64,000 nt of DNA from BTUB01 sp963836585. Lineage in GTDB: Bacteria; Babelota; Babeliae; Babelales; Vermiphilaceae. Location: NCBI GenBank assembly GCA_963836585.1, contig CAWIJV010000001.1, positions 62,001 to 126,000 of the forward strand. The letters are read 5' to 3'. This document shows, in pieces, positions 58,026 to 64,000 of the stretch (within the stretch, counting starts at the first letter, position 1; each line of letters starts with the position of its first letter). The position numbers and the translations under genes are program-made. The notes beneath the pieces were generated by a model. The model worked only from the letters and a program-made list of their open reading frames with translations. It was not told the origin of the DNA and searched no databases.

Positions 58026-58547
58026 ATGAAAAAAATATTGTTCTGTTTGTTACTGCTTGTGCACTTTGGCAACAAAACTCAAGCAATGGAATTAAGAGAT
58101 CTGAGCAGAGAGCTGGCGGGAATAGGGCTGCTCACCGGTGGTTTTTATTGCGCTATAGAAGGATTGGCCGGGCATTTGGAGACTGCTCTTGCTCGTGACG
58201 AGGATCCTGCGCAAAGACATATTGCGCGAGCATGCGCTAACTCATGGCTCAAGTGTGCGGTGATGGCAGGAGGAACCGGCTACGTACTTTTGACTCCCTC
58301 AATAGCGCGCAGTGCAACACCGGTAAAAACGAGCGTAAAATTGGTAGTGGGATCTACATTTTTAGCAGCAGCGGCTCATGGATTTAAATTTGCCGGCCAA
58401 TATCATCGCCAGTATCAGTGGAATCATCATTATATTAATGAACGGGAGCGGAATCAGTTTTTAGCGGGAGCAATGGTATGCGGTACTTTGGGAATGGTAT
58501 TTGTTGGAGCGGGCATGCATGATATCAAAAGAGTTTCAGTAGCGTGA
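58026..58547 (+). CDS. Exported membrane-associated protein, 173 aa
   Basis: ATG 58026 (MKKILFCLLLLVHFGNKTQA) preceded by GGAGA; a longer reading from 57948 lacks a ribosome site. The mature part has hydrophobic segments (GIGLLTGGFYCAIEGLAG, CAVMAGGTGYVLLTPSI, LVVGSTFLAAAAHGF, LAGAMVCGTLGMVFVGAGM), so it is likely a small membrane protein. No family recognised. Confidence 0.68.
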   Translation: MKKILFCLLLLVHFGNKTQAMELRDLSRELAGIGLLTGGFYCAIEGLAGHLETALARDEDPAQRHIARACANSWLKCAVMAGGTGYVLLTPSIARSATPVKTSVKLVVGSTFLAAAAHGFKFAGQYHRQYQWNHHYINERERNQFLAGAMVCGTLGMVFVGAGMHDIKRVSVA

Positions 58548-58654
58548 TTATGATAAGAAATTGATGAAAAAAAGTTGACGTACGAGAATTAATCGGTATT
58601 CTAAAAAACAGTCAAAACAATTTGTGTAACCCCGTCCCTTAGTGGAGGAATCAT

Positions 58655-59086
58655 ATGATTTCATTTGTTTCTAAGTCTGTTGTATTGTCATTAGCGTTAT
58701 TGTTTTGCCCAGCACAGGCCATGCTGCCGGTAGCTGCTGCAGTTGCAGGCGCTGCGGAAATTGCAGAAGTTGGTGTTGAAGCAGTCAAAGATGCAGTTGT
58801 CGCCATCGCTCCGGCTGCTCAAGTAGCAGAAGCTAAATCATTTGCCCTTGGTGTTAAAGTGGGCGAATTTGTCAGCTCAGTTCGCGCTAAGCTTCCTGCA
58901 ATGCCGGCACGCCCAACCACCGAACAGGCTAAAAAAGCGGTTCAAGATGCTAAAGATGTGGTAGTCACCTATGCTCACAAGCATCCTTATGCAGCAACGG
59001 CAATTGCAGCAGCGGCACTAACCATCACCGGTTATGCCATCTATAAATATTACCAAAGCAAAAAAGCTTCTCCAAAAAAGAAGTAA
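58655..59086 (+). CDS. Ala-rich exported protein with HPY motif, 143 aa
   Basis: Signal peptide (MISFVSKSVVLSLALLFCPAQA), an Ala/Val-rich helical body, then HKHPYAATAIAAAALTITGY and a basic tail (YKYYQSKKASPKKK). The HPY-hydrophobic-YK ending recurs in the proteins at 60396 and 61191. Probably membrane-anchored by its C-terminal helix with a basic cytoplasmic tail. Function unknown. Confidence 0.72.
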   Translation: MISFVSKSVVLSLALLFCPAQAMLPVAAAVAGAAEIAEVGVEAVKDAVVAIAPAAQVAEAKSFALGVKVGEFVSSVRAKLPAMPARPTTEQAKKAVQDAKDVVVTYAHKHPYAATAIAAAALTITGYAIYKYYQSKKASPKKK

Positions 59087-59119
59087 ATTTACTTCCCATC
59101 TGAGAAGTATCAAAAATCA

Positions 59120-59150
59120 AGGCAGGCCTAAAAAACCTGCCTATTTTATT
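59120..59150 (+). terminator. Terminator of the 143-aa HPY protein gene
   Basis: AGGCAGG (59120-59126), loop CCTAAAAAA, CCTGCCT (59136-59142), then ATTTTATTT. Nearly identical stems follow the other two HPY genes. Confidence 0.85.
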
Positions 59151-59247
59151 TGCTGCGGTCGCAGCAAATATTAATTAGCGTTTCTATTTGAATTTTAAGT
59201 GGCTACTGGCCTTGTGCTTTAGGGATTTTTAGGGTAGTTTAAAAGTA

Positions 59248-60355
59248 CGTGAATTGAAATAACAAGTGCAACAAAATTATAACTAAAATTCTATCAGCGT
59301 CGATTAGATGCGTCAAATGCCTCCTGCGGTGTTCGAAAATTAAGACTTTTTCTGGGACGGGAGTTGAGCCGTTTCTCTATAAGTTTGAGCTGGTCACCTG
59401 TTACATAAACGAACGCAGTCTTTTTGGGTATGTACTGTCGCACAAGCCCATTGGTATTTTCATTAAGTCCCCGTTCCCATGAGCTGTACGGGTGAGCAAA
59501 GTAAAAATCCGCTTTCAATTTTAAGGCAATTTTCTCATGATAGGCAAACTCTTTGCCATTGTCGGCTGTTAGCGTATGGACTTTGTTCCCAGCATTGCCA
59601 AGCATCTTGACTACCGCTTTTGTCACCTCATGGGCATGTTTTGACTCAACTTTTCTCAATTTAACAAGTTTACTTTTGCGATCCACGGCAGTCACGATAG
59701 CCCCTTTATTATTTTTGCCCATCATGGTGTCTAATTCCCAGTCACCAATGCGAGATTTTTTTTCTACGATCTTTGGCCTTTGCTCGATTGAGATGCGATT
59801 TGCAATCTGTCCACGAGTATCACTTGATCCATATTTTTTTCTTCTTTTTTTGTGGCTTCGCCTTAAAAATTTATACAGATTTCCACCATTTGCTCTATCT
59901 AGCGCAAGCCATGTATATATCGATCTGCTACTTATATTCGCAATTTTATTTTTTTTAAAATATCCTGCGATTTGTTCTGGGCTCCAGTCCAATTCCAATT
60001 TTTCAATGATCATGTTCTTGAGCTTCTGGTCAAGCTTGATGCGCTTGGAAGCTTTCTGGCGCCTCTCGGTTGCTTTTTCGTGAGCTTGATCCGGCCTGTA
60101 GCCTCTTTTGCCTCGGTTTCTTCTCAGCTCCCGGGAGATTGTGGATTTATTCGTTCCCACTTCTTTTGCTATGTTCTTGAGCTTTTTTCCTGCTTTACGA
60201 AGCGCATAAATATGGTATCTTTCTTCATGAGTTAGCTGTTTGTATCTCATCATCTGCTCCTAATATTGAAAGGTTGGTGAGCTTTTTGATAAGCTTATAT
60301 CAGCTAACTCACAAATCGCAATCAATAAAAGTTGCAGTTATTATTTCAACTCACG
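59248..60355 (-). mobile_element. IS30-family insertion sequence, complete
   Basis: 1108 bp. Terminal repeats of 25 bp beginning CGTGAATTGAAATAA (59248-59272) with its imperfect inverse at 60331-60355, and a GTA target duplication (59245-59247, 60356-60358). Confidence 0.9.
59294..60253 (-). CDS. IS30-family transposase
   Basis: A 319-aa transposase. N-terminal HTH YKQLTHEERYHIYALRKAGK with KNIAKEVGTNKSTISRELRR; catalytic Asp in IGDWELDTMMG, Asp in TLTADNGKEFAYH, Glu in YSSWERGLNENTNGLVRQYI, the IS30 signature. AGGAG lies before the double ATG. The frame is intact, so it is probably active. Confidence 0.95.
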   Translation of the reverse strand: MMRYKQLTHEERYHIYALRKAGKKLKNIAKEVGTNKSTISRELRRNRGKRGYRPDQAHEKATERRQKASKRIKLDQKLKNMIIEKLELDWSPEQIAGYFKKNKIANISSRSIYTWLALDRANGGNLYKFLRRSHKKRRKKYGSSDTRGQIANRISIEQRPKIVEKKSRIGDWELDTMMGKNNKGAIVTAVDRKSKLVKLRKVESKHAHEVTKAVVKMLGNAGNKVHTLTADNGKEFAYHEKIALKLKADFYFAHPYSSWERGLNENTNGLVRQYIPKKTAFVYVTGDQLKLIEKRLNSRPRKSLNFRTPQEAFDASNRR

Positions 60356-60395
60356 GTATTAATAGTTGTAAAAAATGTCTCAAATGGAGAAATTT

Positions 60396-60824
60396 ATGAA
60401 CTTATCTAAAGCTATACTCTTAGCCTGTTTGATTGCTACACCTACCATGCCGATGGGCATTGATATTGGCAGTGATAATGATAGTTCTATTATTATCAAA
60501 AATAGTGCCTGGGGAGTTAAGGTAGAACACATGATGGGCGGTTCTTTTAGAATGATTAAGGATCGGATTGTTTGTGATGGCTGCACTGGCATAGTCCGCC
60601 TTTCGAATGGTTTAATGACCAAAATTATTGAATGTAAGCAGGGTAACTGTACCCAAATTCAGGAAACGCAGGAAGATCATTATCGCCCCTTTATCTTTAA
60701 AGTTGTTTCCAAAGCAGCAGATTACACCTGGAATGGTATTCAGCAGCATCCTTACTTGGTAGGCGCTGCACTAGGAGCAGCGGGCTATCTTGGCTGCCGT
60801 ATCTATAAAGCTAAAAAACGCTAA
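60396..60824 (+). CDS. Exported protein with HPY anchor, 142 aa
   Basis: ATG 60396 (MNLSKAILLACLIATPTMP) with GGAG upstream. After the signal peptide comes a polar domain with two Cys pairs (CDGCTG, CKQGNC), then IQQHPYLVGAALGAAGYLG and the basic tail CRIYKAKKR. The ending matches the neighbours at 58655 and 61191. The IS30 element lies directly upstream, so the native promoter may be cut off. Confidence 0.72.
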   Translation: MNLSKAILLACLIATPTMPMGIDIGSDNDSSIIIKNSAWGVKVEHMMGGSFRMIKDRIVCDGCTGIVRLSNGLMTKIIECKQGNCTQIQETQEDHYRPFIFKVVSKAADYTWNGIQQHPYLVGAALGAAGYLGCRIYKAKKR

Positions 60825-60848
60825 TTTTTGCTAAAATATTTAAAATCT

Positions 60849-60879
60849 AGGCAGGCCTAAAAACCTGCCTTATTTTTTT
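60849..60879 (+). terminator. Terminator of the 142-aa HPY protein gene
   Basis: AGGCAGG (60849-60855), loop CCTAAAAA, CCTGCCT (60864-60870), then TATTTTTTT. The ~310-nt gap after it holds GGCC-rich short repeats and no gene. Confidence 0.88.
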
Positions 60880-61121
60880 GCCAAAAGCCTCTTTTGGCTT
60901 ATTTCCCCTATCCATGCCAGTCTCGGCCACCACTAGGGGTTCAAAAAGCCCCATCCAAAGGTCCCCTAACCCCTAAAGCGGCCAATTTAGGCCATTTGTA
61001 GCTGTTTTTGGGCCATTCCCAGGCCACCCTTAGAAAGAGGGGGCTAAAGGCCAAAAATACCCCTCCGCTACCTTGTTTTATGCATATTTGAAAATAAAAG
61101 GCTTATTTAAAGCTTATTTTC

Positions 61122-61149
61122 TTGACAGTTTAGTTATATAGGGTAAGAT
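61122..61149 (+). promoter_or_regulatory. Promoter of the 528-aa HPY protein gene
   Basis: TTGACA (61122-61127), 16-nt spacer, TAAGAT (61144-61149), followed by a 41-nt leader with GGAGG before the ATG. Confidence 0.55.
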
Positions 61150-61190
61150 GGATACTAGAAATGTAGGTTAAACACAAATGGAGGAAATCT

Positions 61191-62777
61191 ATGAAATTCG
61201 TTAATTATAAAACAGTAGCAGCCTTATCTATAGCGTTGTTACTTTCTACCCAAATCAAGCCTATGGGCCACGATACTGAACAGGTATTGCAAGCTCCTAT
61301 GGCTGATGCAGTTGAAGCAGTTCAAGTCCCAACCTTGGCCCAAAAAACCGGTCAAGCGCTTGCCAATGGCTATAAAGCGGTACAACCTAAGGTAGTAAAT
61401 GCCCTGGGTATTACCAAAGATGCCATTGCGAGCCAGATTGCAGCTCATCCGTATATGTATGCGGGTGCAGCAGCAGCAGGCAGTGCGGCTATTTTTGCTT
61501 ATAAAAAGCCCCAAGCGGCTAAAAAAGCAGCAATAGTTGTTACCCCGCCGGTAGCTCTTGCAGGCTTAGTTGCTTATGACAACAAAGAAACTCTTACTAA
61601 AGTAGCTCAAGATGCTACTGAAGTAGGTCGAACTGTTGCTAAAGCAGTCCAAGATTTTGACTATAAAAATACCGCAGTGAATGTTGGTAATGCAGTCGTA
61701 AATTTTGGTAAAACTGCTGCATCAGTAGTAGCTAATAATGCAGGCAAAGCAGTTAACTATGCCGTTGAAAAAACTCCGGTAGTAGTTGATGCAGTGAGAA
61801 ATGCAGCTGCTAAATTAACAGTAGAAAATGTAAAAGAACAAATCCGCCAACACCCTTATATTACTGCAGCAACTGCAGCAGTTGTAGCGACTCCGGTTGT
61901 TGCCTATGCAGGATATAAAGCACGTAAGCCCCTTAAGCGTATTGCTGGTAAAGCAGGGCGCGCAGTGGCTAATGCTGCGGGAACCGCTGCAAATGCAGTA
62001 GCTAATAACGCCGGTAAAGCGGTGGCAGTAGCTGCTCCCGTAGCGCTCGCAGGTTTAGTTGCTTACGATAATAGTGAAGTAATTGCTCAAGTAGCTCAAG
62101 GTGCTGCTGTGGTAGTTAAGAATGCAAATTCTGAAGCTCTTAAAATAGCAGCTAACTTCTATGCTAAAGCATCAGAACGTTTAGGAAACTCACGTTTGGC
62201 TAAGCTTGATTACAAGAAAATGGCGCAATCTGCCGGTAACTTCCTTGATAATCGCAACGGTGAAATTGCTTTAACCGGTATGACGGTTGGCGTAGCAGGC
62301 GTTGTAGCTAAGAATGCACATACTGATTACAAAGCTAATCAAGTTAAGAAAGCATTGGAAAAAGCAGCAGCGAAAGCAATTGTCAAAGTTGGTATAGTTA
62401 AATCAATGGTTCCTATGACTGAGATTGGCGATGAGCTTAAAGGCGCTTTAAAGCCTTTAGTTATTACACCTGCTCAAGTTTCTGCAATGGCTAAAACTAA
62501 GCCAGCTCCAGCCAGACCAAAGTCTCCTGAAGCTCCAGCAAAAACTGAATTGCCTGTGATTGTACTTAAGAGTAAACAAGATGCTGAAACTTCAGCCACT
62601 CTTCAAGAAATGGCAGTGAAGGTTGCAGTTCAAAATGGATTGGGTATTGCTGATAGAATCGAAATTGAATCTATCACAACTCCGGTTGAAGTACACCCAC
62701 GCTTGGTTCCCGTAACTAAGCCGGCTTCTGCGAGATCTTACTCACATGCATTGTTGCTTTCATTACTCAATAAGTAA
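61191..62777 (+). CDS. Ala-rich exported repeat protein with HPY motifs, 528 aa
   Basis: Signal peptide (MKFVNYKTVAALSIALLLS), then repeated blocks: two HPY segments (QIAAHPYMYAGAAAAGSAAI near residue 90 and QIRQHPYITAATAAVVATPV near 225) and two blocks with (V)APVALAGLVAYDN followed by VAQ. Long Ala/Val/Lys helices in between recall amphipathic apolipoprotein- or histone-H1-like sequence. The C-terminal part has a Pro-rich strip (PAPARPKSPEAPAKTELPV). GGAGG precedes the ATG. Larger member of the family at 58655 and 60396. Function unknown; a membrane-lining or envelope-to-host role is possible. Confidence 0.72.
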   Translation: MKFVNYKTVAALSIALLLSTQIKPMGHDTEQVLQAPMADAVEAVQVPTLAQKTGQALANGYKAVQPKVVNALGITKDAIASQIAAHPYMYAGAAAAGSAAIFAYKKPQAAKKAAIVVTPPVALAGLVAYDNKETLTKVAQDATEVGRTVAKAVQDFDYKNTAVNVGNAVVNFGKTAASVVANNAGKAVNYAVEKTPVVVDAVRNAAAKLTVENVKEQIRQHPYITAATAAVVATPVVAYAGYKARKPLKRIAGKAGRAVANAAGTAANAVANNAGKAVAVAAPVALAGLVAYDNSEVIAQVAQGAAVVVKNANSEALKIAANFYAKASERLGNSRLAKLDYKKMAQSAGNFLDNRNGEIALTGMTVGVAGVVAKNAHTDYKANQVKKALEKAAAKAIVKVGIVKSMVPMTEIGDELKGALKPLVITPAQVSAMAKTKPAPARPKSPEAPAKTELPVIVLKSKQDAETSATLQEMAVKVAVQNGLGIADRIEIESITTPVEVHPRLVPVTKPASARSYSHALLLSLLNK

Positions 62778-62797
62778 ACAATCTTAATATATTTACA

Positions 62798-62834
62798 AGC
62801 TAAGGCAGGGAGAAATCCCTGCCTTAGCTATTTT
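62798..62834 (+). terminator. Terminator of the 528-aa HPY protein gene
   Basis: A 14-bp perfect stem AGCTAAGGCAGGGA / TCCCTGCCTTAGCT with a GAAA loop (62798-62829), then ATTTTTG. It contains the AGGCAGG core seen after the sibling genes. Confidence 0.95.
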
Positions 62835-62838
62835 TGTA

Positions 62839-62862
62839 GGCGCTCGATCGAGCGCCTTTTTT
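62839..62862 (+). terminator. Second, palindromic terminator before rpe
   Basis: GGCGCTCGATCGAGCGCC (62839-62856) followed by T6 on the plus strand. It directly follows the first terminator and touches the convergent rpe stop. Confidence 0.75.
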
Positions 62863-63511
62863 ATGGTACTTTGCCCGCTAAAATTTTATAAGCCTCTACC
62901 GGCCCGGCCTTATGGCCAAAGATCTCTGTGCCCACTGCCACCTGATCCACTCCCTTGGCAGCAATCTCCACAATATTTTTGATACTAATACCGCCCTCCA
63001 TAGCAATCTTAAAGACTCGCGGCTCAGTATTGCGCAGGCCCACCAATGGATCCGTCTTGGCCAGGGTGCCCGGTAAAAACGGCTGCCCTGAGAAGCCCGG
63101 CTCTACTGACATGATCAGCAGTTGATAGATAGATGGTAAAAAAGGGAAGATCTCGTTGACCCCTGTTTTTGGCTTTATAGCAAGGCTCGGGCGCCACTCT
63201 TTTTCTTGTATCTTCTGGATAAGCCGAGAAGCCTCCTTGTGTGCTTCGATATGAAAGGTGATAATAGCGCCGGCCGGGAGTTTTAATTTTTCCAGGTATG
63301 CGGCCGGATCTTCCACCAGCAGGTGCACCCACAGCGGCTTGATGGCCAGCTTTGCCACGGTGTTGACTGTTTCAATGCTCATGCCGGCACTCGGAGCAAA
63401 CTTATTATCGATAATATCGAGGTGAAATCCGGGCACATGCGGCTCCAGTTGGCGCAGCGCCCCTTCAAGATTGCTTTGGTCGGCTGCTATGAGAGAAGGA
63501 TATATTTGCAT
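62861..63511 (-). CDS. rpe: Ribulose-phosphate 3-epimerase
   Basis: A 216-aa TIM-barrel enzyme of the pentose phosphate pathway (ribulose-5-P to xylulose-5-P). Landmarks: YPSLIAADQSNLEGAL, the metal site FHLDIIDNKFAPS, WVHLLVEDP and IMSVEPGFSGQPF. The catalytic acid normally in VDGGI is replaced by Glu (AMEGGIS). GAGGAG lies before the ATG. Length is normal. Confidence 0.9.
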   Translation of the reverse strand: MQIYPSLIAADQSNLEGALRQLEPHVPGFHLDIIDNKFAPSAGMSIETVNTVAKLAIKPLWVHLLVEDPAAYLEKLKLPAGAIITFHIEAHKEASRLIQKIQEKEWRPSLAIKPKTGVNEIFPFLPSIYQLLIMSVEPGFSGQPFLPGTLAKTDPLVGLRNTEPRVFKIAMEGGISIKNIVEIAAKGVDQVAVGTEIFGHKAGPVEAYKILAGKVP

Positions 63512-63657
63512 TTTTTGCTCCTCTTATACTCTTTTTTTACTTACTCACTTGAGCATACTGATTTGGGATGCGCTATGTCACTACTTGTTCAAATCCATAA
63601 AGATGGGTACAATAAAAAGTGTATTAAAATACGTCTTTTTTAGGGGTACTCTATATT

Positions 63658-64000
63658 ATGAATGCAGTAAAAAAATTGGCTATGATGATTGTGATGGAAA
63701 ATGATCTTCAGGCTGCGGTGGAATTTTACCAAAAATTGGGCCTTGAACTGGTGTTCCATGTGCCGCATCGTTGGGCAGAGTTTAAAATTAATGGCCTTCA
63801 GATTGGCTTGTGCCCGACTGAAGAAAAGATCGCCTTGAATCGCACGGGCATTGTTTTTGAAGTGGCAGATCTCAAATCCTTCTACGAAGAGCACAAAACA
63901 AGCATCACCTTCCTTGATGCGCCTACTGATGCTCAGCACGGAATAATGGCAAGCATTCAAGATCCATCGGGCAATATTATCGATCTTTACCAGCCAACAC
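63658..64000 (+). CDS. Glyoxalase/VOC-fold protein, 3' partial
   Basis: ATG 63658 gives MNAVKKLAMMIVMENDLQAA, VEFYQKLGLELVFHVPHRWAEF and, near the end, ASIQDPSGNIIDLYQP, the standard beta-alpha-beta-beta-beta arrangement of the vicinal-oxygen-chelate family. 114 codons are visible with no stop, so the gene runs past the window. Substrate unknown: glyoxalase, dioxygenase or resistance-like. Confidence 0.85.
   Translation, partial: MNAVKKLAMMIVMENDLQAAVEFYQKLGLELVFHVPHRWAEFKINGLQIGLCPTEEKIALNRTGIVFEVADLKSFYEEHKTSITFLDAPTDAQHGIMASIQDPSGNIIDLYQPT

Overview
The window looks like part of a chromosome from a reduced, host-dependent bacterium of the Candidatus Dependentiae (TM6/Babeliales) type. This is inferred from content, because no rRNA is present. 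The clues are eukaryote-type ubiquitin-system proteins carrying signal peptides (an RBR E3 ligase and a USP deubiquitinase), many exported proteins of unknown function, outer-membrane barrels, an inverse autotransporter, very large beta-roll surface proteins ending in a phage-type endosialidase-chaperone (S74) domain, and almost no biosynthetic genes.

Layout. 1-2.4 kb: end of a beta-roll surface protein. 2.5-6.8 kb: uvrB and an M3 peptidase, both broken by frameshifts. 6.8-10 kb: an AAA_14/DUF4143 ATPase and a phosphodiesterase pair. 10-18.6 kb: toxin-antitoxin modules, a RecO-like gene, a giant MscK/MscS-type channel gene (frameshifted) and small exported proteins. 18.9-21.6 kb: two tandem DcaP-like porins. 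21.7-30.4 kb: two paralogous surface proteins, each with a dinucleotide repeat in its signal-peptide region, on either side of an AAA/PD-(D/E)XK protein. 30.4-31.5 kb: a highly structured RNA candidate and mazEF. 31.6-37.5 kb: GerMN protein, amidase-like protein, recD2 and a barrel protein. 37.8-41.1 kb: a partial F-type ATP synthase operon (c, b', b, delta, alpha) with a sodium-type c subunit. 41.2-44.9 kb: USP and RBR ubiquitin genes. 45.2 kb: tRNA-Arg(TCT). 45.9-54.7 kb: surface and secreted proteins, an IS5-type element and arfB. 54.7-60.4 kb: an IS1202-type element carrying a nested IS4-type element, then an IS30 element. 58.0-62.8 kb: a small family of Ala-rich exported proteins with an HPY motif. 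62.9-64 kb: rpe and a partial glyoxalase-fold gene.

Themes. (1) Short palindromic elements (CTTCGA..GCTCAG..ACGAACGG type) lie between genes and also inside genes: in frame in a surface protein and in recD2, and as the source of the C-terminus and stop codon of atpH and of an exported protein. (2) Long simple repeats (C22, G10, (TC)13, (CA)12) sit at starts or promoters of surface, ATPase and toxin-antitoxin genes, which suggests contingency loci. (3) Many long genes carry single-base indels, at least some in homopolymers. Uncorrected sequencing error is therefore a real alternative to pseudogene decay, and it also limits how far the repeat counts can be trusted.
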